The notes beneath the pieces were generated by a model. The model was not told the DNA's origin. It was given only the letters and a program-made list of their open reading frames with translations, and did no database searches. The position numbers and the translations under genes are program-made. This document shows positions 41,143 through 49,605 of a DNA stretch of 64,000 bases, piece after piece; within the stretch, counting starts at the first letter, position 1; every line of letters starts with the position of its first letter. Origin of the DNA: Streptomyces sp. NBC_00443 (GTDB lineage Bacteria; Actinomycetota; Actinomycetes; Streptomycetales; Streptomycetaceae); NCBI RefSeq assembly GCF_036014175.1, contig NZ_CP107917.1, positions 1,550,001 through 1,614,000 of the forward strand, read 5' to 3'.

Positions 41143-42645
41143 ATGGCCAACGACGTCGCGGACGCGGGCCCGCCGCAGTCCGCGAGCTTGAAGCCCAATG
41201 CGATCGGATTCGTCGACGCCCTCGTCATCGGGCTCAACGCCACCTCGCCCGCGTACTCTCTGGCCGCGGCCATCGGCCCGGTCGTGGCGCTGGTGGGTGT
41301 CTACGCCCCCGGCGTCATGCTCGCGTCGTTCGTCCCGATGCTGCTGATCGCCTCGGCGTTCTACTACCTCAACAAGGTCGACCAGGACTGCGGCACGACC
41401 TTCTCGTGGGTCACCCGGGCGATGGGCCCGTGGGCCGGCTGGCTCGGCGGCTGGGCCATCACGATGACCGGTGTCCTGGTGATCGGCTCACTCGCGGACG
41501 TCGCGGTGACGTTCGCCCTGCTGGCCTTCGGTCTCGACAGCTGGGCCGAGAACGAGTTCGTGCGCCAGCTGCTCACGGTGCTGCTCATCATCGTGATGAC
41601 GGCCGTGTGCGTCATCGGCACCGAGGTGTCGGCGCGGGTGCAGAACGTCCTCATCCTCGCGCAGGTCGCCTGCCTGATCGCGTTCGCCGTGGTGGCGCTC
41701 TACAGGGTCTACGCCGACACCGGCACCCTCGACTCCGTCGACCCGGCGTTCAGCTGGCTGGACCCCTTCGGGGCGGGCGGCGCCGGGCTGACGTCGGGCC
41801 TGCTGCTGGGCGTGTTCATCTACTGGGGCTGGGAGTCGGCGGTCAATCTCACCGAGGAGGTCGAGAACTCCGCCACCGCTCCGGGCGAGGCGGCCGTGTG
41901 GTCGACGGTCATCCTGCTGGTGACGTACGTGGCGGTCGCCTACGCGGTCGTCGCCTACGCCGGGCCGGCGTTCCTGTCCGAGAACGCCGCGGAGGAGGAG
42001 TTCATCTTCGCCATCCTCGCCACCGAGGCCATGGGCGGCTGGGACTGGGTGGTGCTGCTGGCGGTCTCCACCTCCGGGCTGGCCTCGACGCAGACGACGA
42101 TCATCCCGGCCTCGCGCACGGCGCTGTCCATGGCCCGCCGGCACGCGCTGCCGTCCCACTACGGGCACATCAGCCCGCGCTTCCGCACTCCCGACGTGAG
42201 CACGTGGTGGGTGGCCGGCATCGCCATCGCCTGGTATCTGATCGTCCGCCAGATCAGCGAGAACGCCCTCTTCGACTCGCTCACCGCGCTGTCCCTGCTG
42301 ATCGCGTTCTACTACGCGCTCACGGGCATCGCCTGCGCCGTCTACTACCGCCGCCATCTCACCGAGAGCCTGCACAACTTCCTGCTCATCGGCCTCGGCC
42401 CGCTGATCGGCGCCGGACTGCTGGTCTGGCTGCTCGTCGAGTCGATCGGCGACATGGCCGACCCCGAGAACTCCTACAGCGGCGTCTCGTGGTTCGGGCT
42501 CGGCCCGCCGTTGGTCATCGGCATCGGCATCACTCTCGCGGGCGTGCTCCTCATGATCGTGTGGCGCCTGATGGCCCCCACTTTCTGGGCGGAACGCCCC
42601 GAGGTGGCCGACCCCGAACTCGTGCACGGCGACAAGGAGCAGTGA
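41143..42645 (+). CDS. APC family amino-acid permease
   Basis: A 500-residue transporter with about twelve hydrophobic segments. It starts NAIGFVDALVIGLNATSPAY, has GTTFSWVTRAMGPWAGWLGG in the second-third helix region, and SRTALSMARRHALPSHYGHI, all typical of APC-superfamily amino-acid/polyamine permeases. Substrate unknown; cationic amines or amino acids are usual. The leader has a strong inverted repeat. The next gene starts two bases after its stop, so they share a transcript. Confidence 0.85.
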   Translation: MANDVADAGPPQSASLKPNAIGFVDALVIGLNATSPAYSLAAAIGPVVALVGVYAPGVMLASFVPMLLIASAFYYLNKVDQDCGTTFSWVTRAMGPWAGWLGGWAITMTGVLVIGSLADVAVTFALLAFGLDSWAENEFVRQLLTVLLIIVMTAVCVIGTEVSARVQNVLILAQVACLIAFAVVALYRVYADTGTLDSVDPAFSWLDPFGAGGAGLTSGLLLGVFIYWGWESAVNLTEEVENSATAPGEAAVWSTVILLVTYVAVAYAVVAYAGPAFLSENAAEEEFIFAILATEAMGGWDWVVLLAVSTSGLASTQTTIIPASRTALSMARRHALPSHYGHISPRFRTPDVSTWWVAGIAIAWYLIVRQISENALFDSLTALSLLIAFYYALTGIACAVYYRRHLTESLHNFLLIGLGPLIGAGLLVWLLVESIGDMADPENSYSGVSWFGLGPPLVIGIGITLAGVLLMIVWRLMAPTFWAERPEVADPELVHGDKEQ

Positions 42646-42647
42646 AG

Positions 42648-43064
42648 ATGTCGATCGTCCTCGGATACGACGAGTCCCCGGGCGCGGTCCGCGCACTGCA
42701 CGTCGCCATCGAGGTGTCGGCGGCGTTCGGCGAGCCGCTCGTACTGGTCTACGGCGCGGCGGCGCCCGGCGCCCTCGGCGAGGAGTACACCGCGCATCGC
42801 GATGCCGTCCAGGAGGTCGGCCGCACCGCGCTCGCTCATGCCGTCGCGGTGGCCGACGAGGCCGGTGTGCCGACCACCGTCGAGGTCATCGACCAGAAGC
42901 CGGCGGAGGCGCTGATCGAGGCCGCGGCGCGGCATGCGGCGAGGTTCATCGTGGTCGGCAGCTGGGGTGAGAGCCCGTTGCGCGGGGCCCTGCTGGGCTC
43001 CACACCCCACAAACTGCTGCATCTGTCCCGTACGCCCGTCCTGTGTGTGCCCACCGAGCCGTGA
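42648..43064 (+). CDS. Universal stress protein (UspA family)
   Basis: A 138-residue UspA-fold protein: SIVLGYDESPGAVRALHVAI, and the nucleotide-binding G-2x-G-9x-G(S/T) motif as VVGSWGESPLRGALLGSTPH. ATP-binding USPs often accompany transporters as regulators. Translationally coupled to the permease (stop 42645, ATG 42648). Its stop is 11 bp from the convergent flavoprotein gene. Confidence 0.85.
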   Translation: MSIVLGYDESPGAVRALHVAIEVSAAFGEPLVLVYGAAAPGALGEEYTAHRDAVQEVGRTALAHAVAVADEAGVPTTVEVIDQKPAEALIEAAARHAARFIVVGSWGESPLRGALLGSTPHKLLHLSRTPVLCVPTEP

Positions 43065-43074
43065 CCCGCCGGGT

Positions 43075-44868
43075 TCAGGTCGCGGTGGCCTCTGCCGCGG
43101 CCTTGCCCGCCACGCGGCCCGAGAAGAGGCAGCCGCCGAGGAAGGTGCCCTCCAGCGAGCGGTAGCCGTGGACCCCGCCTCCGCCGAAGCCGGCGACCTC
43201 TCCGGCCGCGTACAGACCGGAGATCGGGGTGCCCGAGGCGTCCAGGACGCGGCCGGAGAGGTCGGTCTGGAGGCCGCCGAGGGTCTTGCGGGTGAGGATG
43301 TTGAGGCGCACGGCGATGAGGGGGCCCGCGCTCGTGTCCAGGATCTTGTGGGCGGACGCGGTCCGGCTGAGCGTGTCACCCGGGTAGGCGAGCGCGTTGC
43401 GGATGCCCATGACCTGGACGTCCTTGGTGTAGGGGTTGTCGATCTCGCGGTCGCGGGCCTCGATCTGCCGCTTGAGGTCCGCGAGTTCGATGAGGTTGTC
43501 GCCGGTCAGCTTGTTCATGCCCGCGACGAGTTCGGGAAGGGTCTTGGCGACGACGAAGTCCTCGCCCTTCTCCTTGAACCGCTCGATCGGCTCCGGGGTC
43601 TGCCAGATGCGGGACAGCAGCATCCAGATGTTCTTCTCCGTGAGGTCCGGGTTCTGCTCCGAGCCGGAGAGCGCGAACTCCTTCGCGATGATCTTCTGGG
43701 TCGTGACGAACCAGGAGTAGTCGTAGCCGCTGTCGCTGATCGTCTTGAGGGTGTGCAGGGTGTCGTAGCCCGGGATGTCGGGGCTGGAGAAGCGCTTGCC
43801 CTCGGCGTCGAACCACATGGAGGACGGGCCGGGCAGGATGCGGATGCCGTGGCCGGGCCAGATCGGGTCGTAGTTCTTCAGGCCCTCCGTGTAGTGCCAC
43901 ATCCGGTCGGGGTTGACGATCCGTCCGCCCGCCTTCTCGGTGATCGCGAGCATCCGACCGTCCACGTGCGCGGGCACGCCTGTGATCATGGACTTGGGCG
44001 GGGTGCCGAGCCGGGCGGGCCAGTTCTTGCGCACCAGGTCGTGGTTGGCGCCGATGCCACCGGAGGTGACGATCACGACGGGGGCATTCAGCTCGAAGTC
44101 GCCGACGACGGTACGGGAACTGGGCTTGCCGCGACCGGCGCTGCTCGGCTCCAGGACGGCGCCGCGTACGCCGGTGACGGCACCGCCCGTGACGATCAAC
44201 TCGTCGACTCTGTGCCGGAACTTGAAGGTGACGTGGCCGTTCGCCACTGCCGCGCGGACCTTCTTCTCGAACGGCTCGACCACGGCCGGCCCGGTGCCCC
44301 ACGTGACATGGAAGCGCGGGACCGAGTTGCCGTGCCCGTCCGCGAGACCGCCGCCGCGCTCGGCCCAGCCGACGATCGGGAACCACTGCATGCCGAGCCC
44401 GGCCAGCCAGGACCGCTTCTCCTCGGAGGCGAAGTCCACATACGCCTCGGCCCACTTGTAGGCCCAGTGGTCCTGGCCCGACGGGTCCAGGATCCCGCGG
44501 TCGAAGCCGGCCGTGCCCAGCCAGTCCTGCCAGGCCAGCTCGTGCGAGTCCTTGATGCCCATCAACCGCTGTTCGGCGGAGTCGACGAGGAACAGTCCGC
44601 CGAAGGACCAGAACGCCTGCCCGCCGAGACTGGCCTCCGGCTCCTGGTCCAGGAGCAGCACCTTGCGTCCCGCCGCCGCCAGTTCGGCCGTGGCGACCAG
44701 CCCGGCGAGGCCGTGGCCGACCACGATGGCGTCCGCGTCCGACGAGCCGGCCGAGGCCGCGAAGGCCGGGAACGTGGCCTGCGCGAGGGCGGCACCGGCA
44801 AGCACCCCGCCGGCGACGGTCAGGGCACGACGGCGCGTGATCGCGGCAGGAGTTGACGAGTTCTCCAT
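43075..44868 (-). CDS. Tat-exported FAD-binding dehydrogenase (3-ketosteroid dehydrogenase-like)
   Basis: A 597-residue flavoprotein. The twin-arginine signal is ITRRRALTVAGGVLAGAALA followed by ATFPAFAASAG. The FAD motif is DADAIVVGHGLAGLVATAEL, and the C-terminal FAD-binding part has GLYAAGEVAGFGGGGVHGYR and GTFLGGCLFSGRVAG. It belongs to the FAD-binding dehydrogenase family (fumarate reductase/KstD-like). Substrate is unknown. I chose the ATG at 44868 (GGAAGG upstream). Exported with bound FAD, so probably active in the envelope or outside. Confidence 0.85.
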   Translation of the reverse strand: MENSSTPAAITRRRALTVAGGVLAGAALAQATFPAFAASAGSSDADAIVVGHGLAGLVATAELAAAGRKVLLLDQEPEASLGGQAFWSFGGLFLVDSAEQRLMGIKDSHELAWQDWLGTAGFDRGILDPSGQDHWAYKWAEAYVDFASEEKRSWLAGLGMQWFPIVGWAERGGGLADGHGNSVPRFHVTWGTGPAVVEPFEKKVRAAVANGHVTFKFRHRVDELIVTGGAVTGVRGAVLEPSSAGRGKPSSRTVVGDFELNAPVVIVTSGGIGANHDLVRKNWPARLGTPPKSMITGVPAHVDGRMLAITEKAGGRIVNPDRMWHYTEGLKNYDPIWPGHGIRILPGPSSMWFDAEGKRFSSPDIPGYDTLHTLKTISDSGYDYSWFVTTQKIIAKEFALSGSEQNPDLTEKNIWMLLSRIWQTPEPIERFKEKGEDFVVAKTLPELVAGMNKLTGDNLIELADLKRQIEARDREIDNPYTKDVQVMGIRNALAYPGDTLSRTASAHKILDTSAGPLIAVRLNILTRKTLGGLQTDLSGRVLDASGTPISGLYAAGEVAGFGGGGVHGYRSLEGTFLGGCLFSGRVAGKAAAEATAT

Positions 44869-45035
44869 GGGCTGCCTTCCGGGGAGATACGCAAGGGGCG
44901 GGAGACACACGAGAGGCCGCTGCGAGAGCGGGTGTTACCGACGGTAGCCCAGAGAGCGTCGAGGTCGCCAGATGCTGCAACCGTGAACTTTTCTCACGTT
45001 TTCATGCCCCCAGCCCTCAAGTCCCCACACCCTGG

Positions 45036-46003
45036 CCCCCGTTGACGGCCGCCGCCGCGGGCCAGGTCATCAGCGTCTCCGGCGCCGGCTACCGGCCAGG
45101 GCGTCTACGTCAGCCTGTGCGTGGTCGACGGGGCGCAGGGCGCGAACAAGCCCACCCCGTGTCTGGGCGGCCAGGACGAGAGCGGCACCACCGGCGCCTC
45201 GCACTGGGTCAACAACACCTTCGGCGGCATGTTCGCCAACAGCTCCAAGTTCGGCACGGGCGGCACCTTCAGCGTGCAGATCTTCGTGAAGGCCACGCTC
45301 GACGACGAACACCGAGCCGTCCGGCACCAGCACCGTCACCGGCCCCAACGGCCAGAAGCTCACCGTCACACCGGTCAACAGCCTCGCCACCGAGAACCAG
45401 ACCCTGAAGGTCACCGGTTCCGGATACCACCCGACGAAGGGCATCTACGTCGCCCTGTGCGTCGACAACGGCGACGGCGAACTGCCCACGCCCTGCATCG
45501 GCGGCGGCGACATGACCGGCGGCTCGCACTCCTCCTCCGCATGGATCTCCTCCGACCCGCCGGTCTATGGCGAGGACCTGGCGATCCCGTACGGCGCGGG
45601 CGGCACCTTCGAGGTCGAGCTGACCGTCGACGCCAGGGACGAGTACACCGACTGCTTCAAGGCCACCTGCGTCCTGGCCACCCGCAACGACCACACCCTC
45701 TCCGGCGACCGCTCCCAGGACGTCAGGGTCCCGGTCAGTTACGTCGGGCAGGACCCGGTGGACACCGACGACGACACCGGCGGCACGGGCGGGAACGGCG
45801 GCTCCGGCACAAGTACGACGGGCGGCAGCACCGGCGGCACGGGTACGACGTCCACCACGGGCGGCTCCAGCGGCACCGGCACCTCGACCGCGGGCGGCAG
45901 CCTCGCCGCCACAGGCGTGACCGTGCTCTCCGTAGCCACGCTCGCGGCTGCGCTGCTCGCCGCCGGCTGGGCGGCGTATCGCAAGGGCCGCAAGGCCGCC
46001 TGA
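45036..46003 (+). pseudogene. Frameshifted LAXTG-anchored surface protein with two Ig-like repeats
   Basis: Three consecutive frames together encode one surface protein. Frame A ends in GQVISVSGAGYRP. Frame B resumes VYVSLCVVDGAQGANKPTPC and HWVNNTFGGMFANSSKFGTG. Frame C begins at ~45300 with TEPSGTSTVTGPNGQKLTVT and runs through a second repeat (GSGYHPTKGIYVALCVDNGD, ...AIPYGAGGTFEVELTVDARD). A Gly/Thr/Ser linker and the sorting signal LAATG, hydrophobic helix and YRKGRKAA end it. LAXTG is the class E sortase motif used by Streptomyces. No signal peptide or start is left. Frameshifts near 45095 and 45300. Confidence 0.75.
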
Positions 46004-46009
46004 CGGTAT

Positions 46010-46039
46010 GGCGGGCGGGGTCACCATGCCCCGCCCGCC
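46010..46039. terminator. Bidirectional hairpin terminator
   Basis: GGCGGGCGGGG and CCCCGCCCGCC form a perfect 11-bp stem with an eight-base loop. It lies between the surface-protein remnant and the convergent methyltransferase gene. Confidence 0.75.
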
Positions 46040-46049
46040 GGTACAGCCG

Positions 46050-46775
46050 TCACACCGTGCGGCCGGCCACCACCCACTTCGACGGCAGCTCGATCCGCGC
46101 GCCGTCGGGCCCGTACTCCGTGGTGATCAGCGGCAGTTCGCCGCTCGCGAGGACGCTGAGACCGGCCGCGCGCAGATATTCGGGCACGGCGGCGTCGGCG
46201 ACCTCGCCGGGGGCGATGCCGTGCCGGAAGATCGGTGCGAGCTTGGGCGGCGGGCCGGACGGACTCTGCGCGAGGCCCATGAGGACCGGCTTCGCGGACT
46301 CGGAGAGTTCGACGAGAAAGGCCCGGCCGCGCTCGCCGACCAGCGTGGCGATCCCGTTCACCATCAGCTGGCGGTCGTCGGGCTCGGCCTGATGCAGCAC
46401 GCCCCGCATATAGATGTTGGCGTCGCCGAGTTCCGCGTGCAGCGTCTCGGCCTCGGTCTTCTCCACCGCGTCGAACAACCGGTACGTCGCCTGCCCGGCG
46501 GGGTCGGCCAGCCGGGCGTGGTCCAGAGCGGCGGCGGACAGCTCGACGCCGACGACACGCGGGAAGCGTTCGGCGAGGAAACGCGTCTGAGTGCCGTTGC
46601 CGCAGCCCAGGTCCACCAACGGCAGGCCCGGATCGGTCAGGTGCGCCTCGAAGAGGGCCAGGTGGCGGCCGGCGGTCAGGGCAGGCTCGGCGTCCCAGAA
46701 CACCGCATCCGGTTCATCGCTCGCTTCACGCCAGAAGCCCTCCCAGGCCTGACGGTATCGACTCGTCACGCTCAT
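46050..46775 (-). CDS. Class I SAM-dependent methyltransferase
   Basis: A 241-residue methyltransferase. Motif I is LPLVDLGCGNGTQTRFLAER (~res 50-65), followed by VVGVELSAAALDHAR (acidic loop), and ...NIYMRGVLHQAEPDDRQL. A C-terminal substrate cap (ARIELPSKWVVAGRTV) completes it. Substrate unknown. ATG at 46775; the 193-bp gap upstream to the SpoIIE-type gene shows no other coding sequence. Confidence 0.82.
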   Translation of the reverse strand: MSVTSRYRQAWEGFWREASDEPDAVFWDAEPALTAGRHLALFEAHLTDPGLPLVDLGCGNGTQTRFLAERFPRVVGVELSAAALDHARLADPAGQATYRLFDAVEKTEAETLHAELGDANIYMRGVLHQAEPDDRQLMVNGIATLVGERGRAFLVELSESAKPVLMGLAQSPSGPPPKLAPIFRHGIAPGEVADAAVPEYLRAAGLSVLASGELPLITTEYGPDGARIELPSKWVVAGRTV

Positions 46776-46968
46776 CTGCCCAACTCCCCAGGTTGCGACG
46801 CCGACCCGTCGTCAAGTAACGGGCGAGTACGGTCTATCGCGGCCCGGTGACGGCTACAAGCGCGTGGCGCATTCCTTCACTCCGCATTCGAGACTCGTGC
46901 GCCGTCGTACGCCGTTCGGGGCACAGGTCGCCCGGCGAGGTCGTACGCCCGTGGGAGGGACGCAGGGA

Positions 46969-49419
46969 TCAGCGTCGCGGGAGTGTGAGTTCGAACCAGA
47001 CGGCCTTGCCGGCGCTGGTACGGGTGGTGCCCCACTCGCGGGCGAGCACGCTCACCACCCGCAGCCCGCGTCCGGTCTCGTCGTCCGGACCGGCGTTGAG
47101 CAGGGTCGGCAGGTCGTGGTCGTCGTCGTCCACCTCGCACAGCAGCGTCTCACCGCGGACGAGGCGCAGGTCGACGGGGCGGCTGTGGGAGTGCCGTACG
47201 GCGTTGGTGACAAGCTCGCTGACCAGCAGCTCGGCACTGTCGGCGAGGCGAGACAAACCCCAGTCGTGCAGTTGTTCACGGACGACGGCGCGGGCGCGTG
47301 CGACCTCTGCCGGGTCGAGGGCGAGCCGCCATTCGGCGACATCCTCGGGCTCGATGCCGTTGAGGCGGGCCATCAGCAGGGCGACGTCGTCCTTGCGGCC
47401 GCCGCGTGTGTTGAGGGCCCGGATGATCGTGTCGCAGGCGTCGTCCATGGACGCGGCCGGGTGGGCCGCGGACTCGCAGAGGGTCGCGAGGCCGACACCG
47501 ATGTCCTCGCCGCGCACCTCGACCAGGCCGTCGGTGCACATCACGATCCGGTCGCCGGGCCGCACGCGCACGCGCACCGCCTCGAAGGGCACCCCGCCGA
47601 CGCCGATCGGCGCGCCCGTGGGCAGGTCGAGCAGCTCGCTGTGCCCGTTGTCGGCGTGGACCAGGACGGGCGGGATGTGGCCGGCGTTGGCGATGTGGAG
47701 TTCGCCCGCGATCGGGTCGTAGACGGCGTACAGACAGGTCGCGAGGTAGGTGTCGCCGAGGCGCTGGGCGAGGTCGTCGAGGTTGCGCAGCAGCTGGGCC
47801 GGCGGCAGGTCGAGGGCGGCCATGGTCTGCACGGCCGTACGCAACTGGCCCATCATGGCCGCCGAGTTGAGGCCGTGCCCCATGACGTCACCGACGACCA
47901 GGGCGGTGCGGGCGCCCGGCAGTTTGACGGAGTCGAACCAGTCGCCTCCGACCCGGCCGAGGAGGGTACCCGGCAGATAGCGGGTGGCGATGTCGCAGCC
48001 CGCCATGCGCGGCGGGATGTGCGGCAGCATGCTGTCCTGGAGGGTCTCGGCGACGCTCTCCTGGTACGTGTACATGCGCGCGTTGTCGAGCACGAGGCCC
48101 GCGCGGGCGGCGAGTTCGGCGCCGGTGACCCGGTCCATGTCGTTGAACTCGACGCGCTCGGGGTGGCGCAGCAGGATCATGAACCCCAGCACCACATCGC
48201 GGGCCTTCAGCGGCACGACCAGCATGGAGCGGCCCGTGATCAGCGGCCGGATGTCCCGCTTCTCGAACTGCGAGGCGATGGCGTGCCCCATCTGCTCGCT
48301 GATGCGTGGCACGAGCACGGGGTCGCCGGTGGTCATGCACTGGAAGAACGGCGTGTGCGCCGGGAAGGGCATGGCCTCGCCGACCGGCACGACGTCGTCC
48401 CAGCGGCCGGGTTCGTCGGTGTGCTCGAGGGCGACCCGGTGCCACATGGTGGTCGTGTCCGGTACGCCTTCGGGGAATCCCTCGCCGGCGACGACCTGTT
48501 CGCGCAGATAGGTGCCGGCGACGTCGGTGAAGCGGGGCACGACGGCCTTGCTGACCTCGACGATGGTCCGTGACAGGTCGAGGGAGGTGCCGATGCGGCC
48601 GCTGACCTCGTTGAGGAACTCCAGGCGTTCGCGTACGGCGACGTACTCGAGGTCCTCTGCCTCGTCGGTGTACTCCTGCGGTAACGGCAGGCCCTGAGCG
48701 GCGGCCCGGGCGGCCCGCTCGTGGCGCGCCCGGCGCTCGACTCGCCGGGGCACACCCCAGTCGGGGGTGACGGGCACCCGGTCGTTCTGGCTGAACTCCA
48801 GTACCGGATATCCCAGTTCGAGGATCTGGCCGACGATGCGGGCGCTCTCCTCGACGCTCATGCTGGGCAGGATCTCGGGGAGTCTGCGGGCGAGTTCCTC
48901 GGCGCCTGGGAAGTCGGTGTGCAGGGCGAATCCGGGGGCGACGCGCTCGTAGCCGGTGTCCTCCTCGTGGGCCTCCTGCTGGAGCCGGCCCACGTCGGCG
49001 CCCAGCACGAGCAGCCGCTCCGGGCCGGGTCCCACCAGCGGGTAGGCCCACCACAGGACGTCGACCCGGTCACTCCCCGTCTCGCTTCGCTCGGGCACGG
49101 TGAGGCGGGCGCGGCCCGCGGCCGGGTAGTACAGCCGCCCGTCGAGGGACGTCTCAAGGTCGTGGCCGAGTCCGTCGTACGCCGAGTAGGCGCCGTACAG
49201 CGAGACGTCGTCGTCCTCGGGCAGGGCGCCGGAGACGGGCAGCAGATCGACGGCCGCGCGTCCGATCGCGTCCTCCTTGGCGGCGCCGAACAGACGGCGT
49301 GCGCCGGAGCTCCAGTGCGAGACGAGGCCCTCGCGGTCGACCACGACCACGGCCAGTGGGATCCGTCCGGACGCAGCGTGTTCCGTCACCGCGCCGTCCC
49401 TCTCGGTGCCACGGTCCAT
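46969..49419 (-). CDS. PAS-GAF-PP2C (SpoIIE)-HATPase regulatory phosphatase with a TTA codon
   Basis: An 816-residue signalling protein. A PAS domain (~res 15-110: IPLAVVVVDREGLVSHWSSG) leads to a helical linker, then a GAF domain (~280-430, with VPLKARDVVLGFMILLRHPE). A SpoIIE-type PP2C phosphatase (VGGDWFDSVKLPG, VVGDVMGHGLNSAAMMGQLR, GDRIVMCTDGLVEVRGEDIG) follows, then a HATPase_c anti-sigma kinase domain (SELLVSELVTNAVRHSHSRP, GRGLRVVSVLAREWGTT). It probably controls an anti-anti-sigma partner. Leu246 is TTA (48682-48684), so translation may depend on bldA tRNA. Start at 49419 is likely but not certain. Confidence 0.85.
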   Translation of the reverse strand: MDRGTERDGAVTEHAASGRIPLAVVVVDREGLVSHWSSGARRLFGAAKEDAIGRAAVDLLPVSGALPEDDDVSLYGAYSAYDGLGHDLETSLDGRLYYPAAGRARLTVPERSETGSDRVDVLWWAYPLVGPGPERLLVLGADVGRLQQEAHEEDTGYERVAPGFALHTDFPGAEELARRLPEILPSMSVEESARIVGQILELGYPVLEFSQNDRVPVTPDWGVPRRVERRARHERAARAAAQGLPLPQEYTDEAEDLEYVAVRERLEFLNEVSGRIGTSLDLSRTIVEVSKAVVPRFTDVAGTYLREQVVAGEGFPEGVPDTTTMWHRVALEHTDEPGRWDDVVPVGEAMPFPAHTPFFQCMTTGDPVLVPRISEQMGHAIASQFEKRDIRPLITGRSMLVVPLKARDVVLGFMILLRHPERVEFNDMDRVTGAELAARAGLVLDNARMYTYQESVAETLQDSMLPHIPPRMAGCDIATRYLPGTLLGRVGGDWFDSVKLPGARTALVVGDVMGHGLNSAAMMGQLRTAVQTMAALDLPPAQLLRNLDDLAQRLGDTYLATCLYAVYDPIAGELHIANAGHIPPVLVHADNGHSELLDLPTGAPIGVGGVPFEAVRVRVRPGDRIVMCTDGLVEVRGEDIGVGLATLCESAAHPAASMDDACDTIIRALNTRGGRKDDVALLMARLNGIEPEDVAEWRLALDPAEVARARAVVREQLHDWGLSRLADSAELLVSELVTNAVRHSHSRPVDLRLVRGETLLCEVDDDDHDLPTLLNAGPDDETGRGLRVVSVLAREWGTTRTSAGKAVWFELTLPRR

Positions 49420-49605
49420 GGCCCAGGCCCTCTCTCCCCACGGCTCCGCAAGATCTGCGCGCCCACACCACCGTACGGCTCCGGGCCGACGTGATGTGCG
49501 GCAATACGGGAATTGATATGACGAGATCAAGACGGCCCGCGCAGGGGCCGAAAGACCCGCCCGCACCGCGTCCCCGCAGGACAACCCAGGTGCGGGTCCG
49601 CCGGC

